Source: Synechococcales cyanobacterium PMM_0073 (GTDB taxonomy: Bacteria; Cyanobacteriota; Cyanobacteriia; Elainellales; Elainellaceae). From it: 10,927 bases of DNA. The notes below the pieces were generated by a model. The model did no database searches. It was not told the DNA's origin and worked only from the letters and a program-made list of their open reading frames with translations. Made by a program: the position numbers and the translations under genes. Shown here piece by piece: positions 1-5,950 of this stretch (positions are counted from its first letter, which is position 1; every line of letters begins with the position of its first letter). The stretch spans positions 1 through 10,927 of the forward strand of contig CASBQH010000171.1 in assembly GCA_949127695.1 (NCBI GenBank), in the 5' to 3' direction.

Positions 1-654
1 GTAAAAGTAGAGGTGCAGGCCGGCCGAGCTTCTGAGCAGATTTTGGAAACCGCCGAGGCTGAGCGTTCTGATTTGGTGATATTAGGAACCGAAAGCCGCA
101 GCCTGCTCACCGAAAAGCTATTTGGCAGCACCGCCTTTTCGCTCTGCCGCAGTAACAAGCTGCCCGTGCTAATTCTGCGACCTCAGCTGATTTCAACCTA
201 CACCGTAGAAGAGCTAGATCTGCGCTGTCGGCATCTGTTTCGCTACTTGCTTGTGCCCTATGACGGCAGCGAGAGATCTCGCTATTTGCTCTCACAGATC
301 AAACAATATGCCCAAAAGACGCCGCAGGTGCTGCGAGAGTGCCTGCTGCTCCAAGTGATTGAGAGCAACGACCGGATCGATAAGATCATGCATGACAGCC
401 ATTTCCAAGAAGCCAAGGCTCAACTGGCGCAGGCGAAAGCTGAATTGGAGCAGCTGAATCTCCAGGTGACGACCCGAGTTGAAGATGGCGATCGAATGCT
501 CGTCACATTGGAAATGGCCATTGACTACGACATCACCGCCATCGCAATTGCCACAAACACGCTGGGCAAGCTAGCCGAGATCTCCAGCCCTAGCTTTACA
601 GGCGAGCTGCTGCGACGTAGCTGGCATCCGGTGCTGTTTTTCCCCTCGGTTTGA
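1..654 (+). CDS. Universal stress protein, tandem UspA domains (5' partial)
   Basis: The reading frame is open from base 1 and ends in TGA at 652-654, so the start lies upstream of the window; the GTG at 13 is an internal codon. About 217 residues remain. The first part is the end of a UspA domain: the run VILGTESRS is followed by FGSTAF and PVLILRP, the usual ATP-binding loop and last strand. In that loop the first glycine and the final Gly-Ser are kept, but the second glycine of the G-2x-G-9x-G pattern is Ser. A second UspA domain starts at about base 235 (RYLLVPYDGSERS) and runs to the stop. Its end (PVLFFPSV) fits the fold, but the glycine loop is degenerate, so it may not bind nucleotide. 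Usp proteins are soluble stress proteins, often ATP-binding, and tandem forms are common in cyanobacteria. Specific role unknown. It converges on the kinase gene with 29 bp between the stops and no convincing terminator. Confidence 0.88.
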   Translation, partial: VKVEVQAGRASEQILETAEAERSDLVILGTESRSLLTEKLFGSTAFSLCRSNKLPVLILRPQLISTYTVEELDLRCRHLFRYLLVPYDGSERSRYLLSQIKQYAQKTPQVLRECLLLQVIESNDRIDKIMHDSHFQEAKAQLAQAKAELEQLNLQVTTRVEDGDRMLVTLEMAIDYDITAIAIATNTLGKLAEISSPSFTGELLRRSWHPVLFFPSV

Positions 655-683
655 TCGAGCGGCTCAGCGCTTTACTTCACGAT

Positions 684-2258
684 CTATTCAGCCCCATAGA
701 TCGAGTCGAGTTTCATTGAAATCTGCGGCTTCAGCTTTTCGAGCGCTGACTTGAGATAATCTTTGCTAATGCTAGGGTTGGGGCTGCTCTTCGAGATCTG
801 TCCGGCCAAAGCCCATTCTTGCAGCAGGCGGCACTGCGCCTCGGCAATGGTCGCCGTCTGGCTGTAGGCACAGTATTGAGGCTCCTCTTGGGCAAAAAAC
901 AAAATTTGATACTGCCCAACCTTACCCAGCAGATTGCTGATCTGGCGGCCTGCTGGTGTTTTGAGGTCGAGGTAGCAGGGCAGCCAGCGCGGCTCTTGAT
1001 CTCGGTTGTAGAGTACCGTCAGCCAGAGCGCCATTGGGTGAGGCGCTTCTAGAAACAAAAATTGGTTGTAGCGGGTACAGATTCGACGGCGCTGCGTTTC
1101 TGCTTTCGGCATCATCACCCAGAGCGTCGGCAGATGCCCCTGCTCGGTGGGCAGAGCCCGCGGAAACACAATTTCGGCCAGCGGCATATTCTCTGGCCAA
1201 GAGAGGCGATGGAGTTCGCTATCTAGGACTGAGGGCGAAGACTGAGAAGCCTTGCTGTCCGCTGGCCGCCCAGAACTATCGCTGGGCAGTGGTTTGGGTG
1301 TCACATCCGGATAACCAGAGTCACTGTAGAAGTCACTCTGCCGCCGCTGAGACTGCTGAGACTGTCGCCCATGCCCGTACCGCTCTTCTAAAGCCGCCAA
1401 GCTCGCCAAGATATCCGAGACGTTCTGCGGACGGGCATCGGGGGATTTGGCGAGGCAAGCCATTACCAGCGCCTCTAAATCTGTAGGCAGGCGCACCGTC
1501 GGGTTGACAGAATCAAATGAGCGAGGTGGCTGAGAGCGATGCGCCTTATACCAGCCGCCAAATGAATGGGTGTCGGCATGGAGCGGCATTTTGCCCGTCA
1601 GCATCTGAAACATCATCACGCCCAAGCTGTAAAGGTCAGCCCGCGCATCCAGCTCATGTCCCTCCATTTGCTCTGGCGAAGAGTAGGCCAGTGTGCCCAT
1701 GAAGCACTGTGTCTGGCTGCTTTCGCTCTCTAACATCTTGGCAATCCCAAAATCGAGAATCTTGACGAGTTCGCCCAAGCTGTCATCTTGGCTCACCAGA
1801 ATATTGCTGGGCTTAATGTCGCGATGGACGATCGGGTAGATTTTGCCTTCGCTCACAATGCCTTGGTGGGCGCATTGCAGTCCCAGGCAAACTTGGCGAG
1901 TCAGGTTGAGAAAGCGGGGCAAGAAGAGAGGGCGATGGTTGATCACCTCGCTGAGGCTCTCTCCTTTGAGATATTCCATCACATAGAACGGCACTCCGTC
2001 TTCGTCAATGCCGTAGTCAGTGACGCGGATAATATGCAGGTTGCGCTGCCCGAGCTGAGCCGAGGTTTTGGCCTCTCGCTCAAATCGCTCCCGCATTCTT
2101 TGATTCAGCAGCGTCTGCGCTAAAAACTTCACCGCCACCGGCACCCCGCCCAGCGCAATATCTTCGGCAGCATAGACATATCCCATCGCGCCCTGTCCGA
2201 CTAGATGCAGCAGCCGATAGCGATTTTGCAGAATTCGTCCCATATTGGGTTCTGACAT
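684..2258 (-). CDS. Hanks-type serine/threonine protein kinase with C-terminal extension
   Basis: A 524-residue soluble eukaryotic-type kinase that would transfer the ATP gamma-phosphate to Ser/Thr of target proteins. The kinase domain spans about residues 14-290. Visible motifs: glycine loop GQGAMG (21-26), catalytic Lys44 in VAVKF, an alpha-C glutamate near 60-62, HRDIKPSN (145-152; catalytic Asp147), DFG (169-171), SPE (194-196) and DLYSLGV (208-214). All key residues are present, so it should be active. About ten extra residues precede the HRD motif. Residues 295-345 are a Ser/Gln/Pro-rich linker. Residues 350-524 form a probable folded domain that I do not recognise, with Trp, Tyr and Phe in many positions. 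No membrane segment was seen, unlike the common PASTA kinases. The ATG at 2258 is supported by an AGGAG nine bases upstream. It is a lone gene with about 550 bp of non-coding DNA upstream. The substrate cannot be inferred; assignment to one of the named Spk kinases is not attempted. Confidence 0.93.
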   Translation of the reverse strand: MSEPNMGRILQNRYRLLHLVGQGAMGYVYAAEDIALGGVPVAVKFLAQTLLNQRMRERFEREAKTSAQLGQRNLHIIRVTDYGIDEDGVPFYVMEYLKGESLSEVINHRPLFLPRFLNLTRQVCLGLQCAHQGIVSEGKIYPIVHRDIKPSNILVSQDDSLGELVKILDFGIAKMLESESSQTQCFMGTLAYSSPEQMEGHELDARADLYSLGVMMFQMLTGKMPLHADTHSFGGWYKAHRSQPPRSFDSVNPTVRLPTDLEALVMACLAKSPDARPQNVSDILASLAALEERYGHGRQSQQSQRRQSDFYSDSGYPDVTPKPLPSDSSGRPADSKASQSSPSVLDSELHRLSWPENMPLAEIVFPRALPTEQGHLPTLWVMMPKAETQRRRICTRYNQFLFLEAPHPMALWLTVLYNRDQEPRWLPCYLDLKTPAGRQISNLLGKVGQYQILFFAQEEPQYCAYSQTATIAEAQCRLLQEWALAGQISKSSPNPSISKDYLKSALEKLKPQISMKLDSIYGAE

Positions 2259-2815
2259 CAGCCTGAACTCCTAAGGTTCAGCCGCTGAGCGGTTCGACGG
2301 CATGGATTAAGCAAAAACGCAGCAGGGACTTGCATGCAAAACTTGAGGTGAATTGGGCTGAAGAGCGCTCCTGTCCTGTGAAGCAGAGCATGGAACTGGA
2401 CTTTGTAGAACTGAATCTTAAAGATGAGGATAGCTAGACCGAGGACGAGACTGCATATAGCAAGATCTGGCAGAATGCCCCTAATCTAAATTCTAGCGAC
2501 TGCCTCTCTAGGAACTTACTTCAGCTCGGCGCGCAGCTTTTGCGACATTTCTTCACTGAATGATACAAATTTCACAATTACTGTTTGCCGATCATCCTGT
2601 CTATAGAGAATGCCCTAGAAAGGCCAAAATCATTGCCTAAGTTCAAGATTTCTCAGAATTTTGAGCGGCTTAGCTCTCGGCAAATCTGAGCAAAATAGAT
2701 AGACCTCTGAGGAGTTGCCGAATTAAAAACTTGCATTAAACTAGAGCGGTTCATGCTGTCAGTAGCGGTAGAGCCATAAATCTAACGACTCCAGACGCTA
2801 TTAGCAGCAAAGCTC
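2259..2815. other. Intergenic region between divergent kinase and FG-GAP genes
   Basis: 557 bp with no convincing intact gene. It holds the kinase ribosome-binding site (AGGAG, minus strand, near 2268-2272), a perfect 10-bp palindrome TTGCATGCAA at 2330-2339 about 70 bp upstream of the kinase start, and a weak plus-strand promoter candidate at 2715-2742. A short minus-strand frame at about 2516-2614 ends in a protein-like stretch (described in the findings). Several very short frames, such as a 15-codon ATG frame at 2390, look like chance. No terminator, repeat family or RNA gene was recognised. Confidence 0.6.
2715..2742 (+). promoter_or_regulatory. Possible sigma70-type promoter of the FG-GAP gene
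   Basis: TTGCCG at 2715-2720 and TAAACT at 2737-2742 are separated by 16 bp, four of six matches each to the -35 and -10 consensus. Transcription would begin near 2749, leaving a leader of about 70 bases before the annotated start. This is pattern matching only, in an AT-richer stretch where chance matches are common. Confidence 0.28.
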
Positions 2816-4585
2816 TTGATGCTCCGCCTTATGATCGTCGCCTCTGGTTCGCGCTCGCTGCGTCGGACATCTCGCTCGACCACGGTTTTCAACCCGGCTG
2901 CTCTCAGCGTCACGACTGCCAATTTGCCCGCAGGCAGCAGCTCTGCCGCCACCGCCACCGCCGATTTTAATCGAGACGGCAAGCTGGATTTAGTCGTGAC
3001 CCTGACCAGCGCTGCTTTAACCAACAATCTGGCGCTGTTTTTGGGCAGCGGCAGCGGCAGCTTTCAGGCCGCAATACCGCTAGCTTCTGGCGGTCTCAAT
3101 CCGCTCTCGGTCAGGACTGGCGACTTTAACGGCGACGGCAATGCCGATATTGCCACCGCCAACTTCGGCTCCGACAGCGTTTCGCTGCTGCTGGGCAGCG
3201 GCACAGGTAGCTTCAGCCCCGCCCAGACCTTCCGGGTGGGCGGACAGCCCAATGCATTAGCCTCTGGAGACTTTAACCAGGATGGGCGGCTCGATCTGGT
3301 GACGGCCAATTCGCAGGCGGGAGCCAACAGCCTTTCGGTGCTGCTGGGCAGCAGCAGCGGCTTCCAGAGCGATCGTTCGCTCAGCGTCAAGGGACAGCAG
3401 CCTTTTGCCGTGGTGACGGGCGACTTTGACCGAGACGGCAAGCTCGATATCCTCAGCGCCGATACCGCCACCAGCACCGTCTCGCTGTTTTTGGGCAGGG
3501 GCAACGGCAGCTTTCAAAGCCCATCCCAGTTTTTTGTCGGCTCTAATCCAGCCTCGCTGGTCACGGGTGACTTTAACCAAGACGGCAAGCTGGATATTGC
3601 CACTGGAAATCTGGGCGCAACCGGCGAAAATATTACGGTTCTCTTCGGAGATGGCCAGGGCAGCTTTTCCGGCTCTCAGCTGCTGTCTGCCGGGAGTAGC
3701 GTCAACTCACTCACCGCTCAAGACTTTAATGGCGACGGCCATCTTGACTTGGCCGCCACGCTCAGCAACTCTGCTGTGCTGTCAATTTTGGCGGGAGACG
3801 GCCAGGGCAACTTTACCGGGGCTGGCGTCACGCCCATCAACAGCTCGGCGCAGGGGCTGACGGCGGCTGACCTCAACGGTGACGGCAAGATTGACTGGGT
3901 GAGCGCCAGCGGCAGCAATAACGTCGCTGTTTCGCTGAACAAAACGCCACAGGTGTTGCTGCGCTCTTCGGCCAAAATCGCTGAAGTTGATGCTACTCAA
4001 GAAACAGACAGCTCGATCCAGGTGGATTTGGAGCGAGAGAGTCTGCTTGTCAGGAGCAAGCCCGCAGTGCGGCTGTCTGTAGCGGGCTTCAAAGATGTGT
4101 TGGGCAGTCAGCGCAACGATCGAATCACCGGCAGCAGCGGCTCAAACCGGCTCAGCGGTGAGGGCGGCGCAGATCGGATCACTGGACTGGCGGGCAACGA
4201 CCAGATTACTGGCGGGCTGGGTCGCGACCAGCTGACGGGCGGCAGCGGCAGCGATCGATTTATCTTTGACGATGGCTTGGCCTACAGTCGCAGCAGCGGC
4301 AGCGATCGGATCACCGACTTTGAAGCAAAACGCGACAAGATTCTGCTGGATCGCAGCATGTTTGTGGGGCTAGGTCGGCGAGTGAGCTTTGCCAGCGTCC
4401 AAACGCTTGAGCAAGCCAGCGGCAGTGACGCCAAAATCACCTATGTTCGCGCCACGGGTCGGCTGTTTTATAACCAAAATGGCGCAGATTCAGGATTTGG
4501 CAGCGGCGGACTGTTTGCCCTAATCAGTCAATCTCAGTCTGCGAATGGCAACCTTAGCCGCAGTGATTTTTCTACCCAGCGCTGA
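2816..4585 (+). CDS. FG-GAP/VCBS repeat protein with C-terminal RTX-type calcium-binding repeats
   Basis: A 589-residue protein counted from TTG 2816 (ATG at 2819 and 2831 are alternatives). Seven copies of the calcium-loop motif D-F/L-N/D-x-D-G-x-x-D occur at residues 50, 103, 152, 203, 252, 303 and 352, spaced 49-53 residues apart. Each repeat also carries a V/L-x-L-x-x-GxGxGxF strand. Seven copies fit one seven-bladed beta-propeller of the integrin-alpha type. Residues about 427-480 hold RTX-like nonapeptide repeats (GSGSNRLSGEGG, GLAGNDQITGG and variants). These are followed by a serralysin-like end, DRITDF at 497-502. Such proteins are usually secreted through type I systems using a C-terminal signal, and the lack of an N-terminal signal peptide agrees with that. 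Ligand and role are unknown; adhesion or surface layer is the family guess. The first 25 residues are Arg/Ser-rich and unlike the rest, no ribosome-binding site precedes the start, and another frame looks coding there, so the 5' end is doubtful. The SH3b gene follows 61 bp downstream. Confidence 0.85.
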   Translation: MMLRLMIVASGSRSLRRTSRSTTVFNPAALSVTTANLPAGSSSAATATADFNRDGKLDLVVTLTSAALTNNLALFLGSGSGSFQAAIPLASGGLNPLSVRTGDFNGDGNADIATANFGSDSVSLLLGSGTGSFSPAQTFRVGGQPNALASGDFNQDGRLDLVTANSQAGANSLSVLLGSSSGFQSDRSLSVKGQQPFAVVTGDFDRDGKLDILSADTATSTVSLFLGRGNGSFQSPSQFFVGSNPASLVTGDFNQDGKLDIATGNLGATGENITVLFGDGQGSFSGSQLLSAGSSVNSLTAQDFNGDGHLDLAATLSNSAVLSILAGDGQGNFTGAGVTPINSSAQGLTAADLNGDGKIDWVSASGSNNVAVSLNKTPQVLLRSSAKIAEVDATQETDSSIQVDLERESLLVRSKPAVRLSVAGFKDVLGSQRNDRITGSSGSNRLSGEGGADRITGLAGNDQITGGLGRDQLTGGSGSDRFIFDDGLAYSRSSGSDRITDFEAKRDKILLDRSMFVGLGRRVSFASVQTLEQASGSDAKITYVRATGRLFYNQNGADSGFGSGGLFALISQSQSANGNLSRSDFSTQR

Positions 4586-4587
4586 AT

Positions 4588-4611
4588 CTAGCGAGCTGTG
4601 CTAGCATTTTT
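4588..4611 (+). terminator. Weak intrinsic terminator candidate after the FG-GAP gene
   Basis: CTAGC at 4588-4592 pairs with GCTAG at 4600-4604 around a seven-base loop, and five T residues follow at 4607-4611. The stem is only five base pairs, so termination may be incomplete and the SH3b gene could be partly co-transcribed. Confidence 0.35.
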
Positions 4612-4646
4612 GTTAAGGAAAATTTTCTTTGGCGAGATAAAATAGT

Positions 4647-5342
4647 ATGGGCAGCAAAAGGGCGAAGAGCGCTGTTCTGATCAGGGCGGCGAGTGCAGGG
4701 TTGACGGGTTTCATCTGGAGCAGTTTTGCAGCTGCCGGCATGGCTCAGACTGCCGGAGTCACGGCAGCTGTAGCCCCAATCACAGAAACCAGCTGTCGTC
4801 AAACCAACGGCTTAACCGGCATCTATGTGCAGCCCAGCCTAGAGAGCGGCTCGCGTGGCATTCTGGCTAGCGGCCAAACGGTGCGGCTAGAAATGACCAG
4901 CTCAGGAACAGGCTGGGCGAGAGTCACAGAGCCGCTGATTGGCTGGGTAGAGGCCAAATATCTGACGCCATCTGCCCCTTGCAGCAGCTTGACTGCCGCT
5001 CCGGCTTTAGCGCCGTCACCCGCCCGCCCAGCAGCTCAGCCTGCCGCTGCTGCCAATGCTGCCGTCACCAATGCTGCCGTTGCTAATACAGTTACCGCAG
5101 TCTGCGACGTGCTGCCCAGCGAAGGGCTAGTTGTGCGGAGCGAGCCCACCACCACAGGCAATACGGCGCTGCAAACCATCCCCAAAGGCACTTACCAGTT
5201 TCAGTTCACCAGCGATCACGTTCGGTCGCATTCCGGTGAAGTTGAACGGCACTGGGCCTATATTACCGCGCCCTATCAAGGCTGGATTGCAGTCGGGACC
5301 GTAGGCGGGCAGTTTAATCTGGGCGGAAAATCTTGCGGCTAG
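4647..5342 (+). CDS. Exported protein with two SH3b-like domains
   Basis: A 231-residue protein. The N-terminus is a signal peptide: Lys4, Arg5 and Lys7, a hydrophobic core at about 9-30, and a probable cleavage site after AGMA (residue 33). Two bacterial SH3-like domains follow: about 50-108, with the typical GWARV...GWVEAKYL ending, and about 153-218, with LVVRSEP and GWIAVG. They are joined by an Ala/Pro-rich linker (113-150). Four cysteines, at 50, 112, 153 and 230, bracket the two domains and could form disulfides outside the cytoplasm. SH3b domains often bind peptidoglycan or protein ligands; no catalytic domain is attached, so the likely role is envelope binding or scaffolding. The ATG at 4647 is the only start that includes the signal peptide. 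No clear Shine-Dalgarno sequence is seen, as in many cyanobacterial genes. It ends 18 bp before the stop of the convergent psb34-like gene. Specific function unknown. Confidence 0.8.
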   Translation: MGSKRAKSAVLIRAASAGLTGFIWSSFAAAGMAQTAGVTAAVAPITETSCRQTNGLTGIYVQPSLESGSRGILASGQTVRLEMTSSGTGWARVTEPLIGWVEAKYLTPSAPCSSLTAAPALAPSPARPAAQPAAAANAAVTNAAVANTVTAVCDVLPSEGLVVRSEPTTTGNTALQTIPKGTYQFQFTSDHVRSHSGEVERHWAYITAPYQGWIAVGTVGGQFNLGGKSCG

Positions 5343-5360
5343 CGATGAGCGGGAGCCGGA

Positions 5361-5531
5361 CTATGACACCGAAGCCGCGACAAAAATTAAGCCTGCCACT
5401 AGAATAAATCCAACAGCGCCCAGAATCGCGTAGCTAACCCGCTGCTGTTTCGTGGGCGGTTCAGCCTTATAGACTTTGGGTTCAACTGCAAAATTGTTCA
5501 GGCGTCCGCCTTCTTCGGTGGTGTAGGGCAT
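5361..5531 (-). CDS. psb34: Psb34/ssl1498-family photosystem II assembly protein
   Basis: A 56-residue protein read from ATG 5531 to TAG 5361-5363. It begins MPYTTEEGGRLNNFAVEPK, a hydrophilic arm that matches the conserved N-terminus of the ssl1498 light-harvesting-like family, now called Psb34. One hydrophobic helix at about 34-53 (AILGAVGFILVAGLIFVAA) follows a KQQR basic stretch, giving a cytoplasmic arm and a single thylakoid-membrane span. The chlorophyll-binding motif of true high-light-inducible proteins is not visible. Psb34 is known to bind CP47-containing photosystem II intermediates during assembly or repair, with an arm resembling Hlip N-termini. Length and layout match the family closely. 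The gene stands alone, convergent with the SH3b gene, and has its own promoter-like sequence upstream. A strong same-strand terminator lies 112 bp upstream of the start, which either isolates it from or controls a longer transcript. Confidence 0.88.
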   Translation of the reverse strand: MPYTTEEGGRLNNFAVEPKVYKAEPPTKQQRVSYAILGAVGFILVAGLIFVAASVS

Positions 5532-5565
5532 CGTTCAGGTTTTTATTGCTTCATCAATTTCAAAG

Positions 5566-5594
5566 ACTTTAACAGATAATTAACGCCCTGTCAT
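5566..5594 (-). promoter_or_regulatory. Promoter candidate for psb34, with overlapping HLR1-like half-sites
   Basis: On the minus strand ATGACA (5594-5589) and TAAAGT (5571-5566) are separated by 17 bp, good -35 and -10 elements; transcription would start near 5559, about 28 bases before the ATG. Between and over the -10 lie two GTTAA half-sites, in GTTAATTATCTGTTAAAGT (5584-5566). They resemble the HLR1 direct repeat bound by the cyanobacterial regulator RpaB, but with 11-bp rather than 10-bp phasing, so the operator reading is weak. Confidence 0.4.
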
Positions 5595-5643
5595 TTTGGC
5601 GACAATATTTCGTTTTGTGGCAATCTACAGCGTTTGGTCAAAT

Positions 5644-5677
5644 AAAAAAACCCCAGTCTCGACAAAGCGAGCTGGGG
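5644..5677 (-). terminator. Strong intrinsic terminator, minus strand
   Basis: CCCCAG (5651-5656) plus CTCG (5658-5661) pair with CGAG (5668-5671) plus CTGGGG (5672-5677). The ten base pairs have one bulged base and a six-base loop. Read on the minus strand the hairpin is followed at once by seven U residues (5650-5644). No T-run follows on the plus strand, so it acts leftward. No protein gene on that strand precedes it. Confidence 0.8.
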
Positions 5678-5779
5678 ATGTTGAATCAGGGTGCATCTAC
5701 CTCTCTAATATTCCGGGGATGACTGACTAATCCGGAAGTTTATTTGAGATAGTGATTTGATTGATTCTAGGCTGGGTTC
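5644..5779 (-). ncRNA. Candidate small RNA or attenuated leader upstream of psb34
   Basis: A minus-strand transcript of about 136 bases is suggested by three things. A promoter-like pair, TTTGCA (5813-5808) and TAGAAT (5791-5786) with 16 bp between, would start RNA near 5779. A hairpin with stem TTCCGG/CCGGAA (5737-5732 with 5716-5711) follows. About 33 apparently unpaired bases then lead to the strong terminator at 5677-5644. No credible protein frame lies inside. The unpaired ACUCCUCACAC core of the cyanobacterial RNA Yfr1 is absent. It could be a free small RNA or, because it points at psb34, a leader whose terminator limits read-through into that gene. Both are inferences from sequence layout; no RNA family was recognised. 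The rest of this gap up to the CHAT gene (5780-5938) holds no clear gene. Confidence 0.4.
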
Positions 5780-5932
5780 ATCAAAATTCTATGTTTGATT
5801 AAAGTCCTGCAAATTCTGAGGGTAATTTCAGCCGACCTAGTCCATAGCGGCAGTAGACAGGCAACAATGAATTAGGATAGGCAGAAATGAGCTTGTGACG
5901 AATCAAGTAGCGGTAAACAAGGCATTAAGGAT

Positions 5933-5938
5933 GAGGAG
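5933..5938 (+). promoter_or_regulatory. Ribosome-binding site of the CHAT gene
   Basis: GAGGAG at 5933-5938 lies 12 bases before the GTG at 5951, a little far but the only purine-rich site there. It supports the GTG start, since no in-frame ATG lies nearby upstream and the next in-frame Met would remove conserved N-terminal sequence. Confidence 0.45.
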
Positions 5939-5950
5939 CGCGCTGGTGCT

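Noticed and set aside
655..683. AGCG/CGCT hairpin between the stress protein and kinase stops
   Set aside because: Only four base pairs and no real T-run; not a credible terminator.
819..2123. Several plus-strand open frames (for example 1034-1486 and 1788-2123) across the kinase gene
   Set aside because: They mirror the codon structure of the kinase on the other strand, match no family, and the kinase motifs are complete in its own frame.
2390..2437. 15-codon plus-strand frame (MELDFVELNLKDEDS)
   Set aside because: Too short, no ribosome-binding site, and nothing else supports it.
2963..3900. Regular DNA repeats that might be a CRISPR array or tandem satellite
   Set aside because: The period of about 150 bp encodes FG-GAP blades in one frame, with degenerate DNA and no spacers.
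3064..3975. Minus-strand frames of 85-146 residues over the FG-GAP gene
   Set aside because: Shadow frames created by the repeated coding sequence; their repetitive Leu/Pro/Ser composition follows the blades.
484..4256. HIP1-like sites (GCGATCG at about 486, 3369 and 4250)
   Set aside because: None extends to the full GCGATCGC octamer, so no HIP1 enrichment can be claimed.
5625..5696. 23-residue minus-strand frame starting at ATG 5696 with a GAGAGG just upstream
   Set aside because: It reads straight through the strong terminator hairpin and U-run, so it would hardly be transcribed whole.
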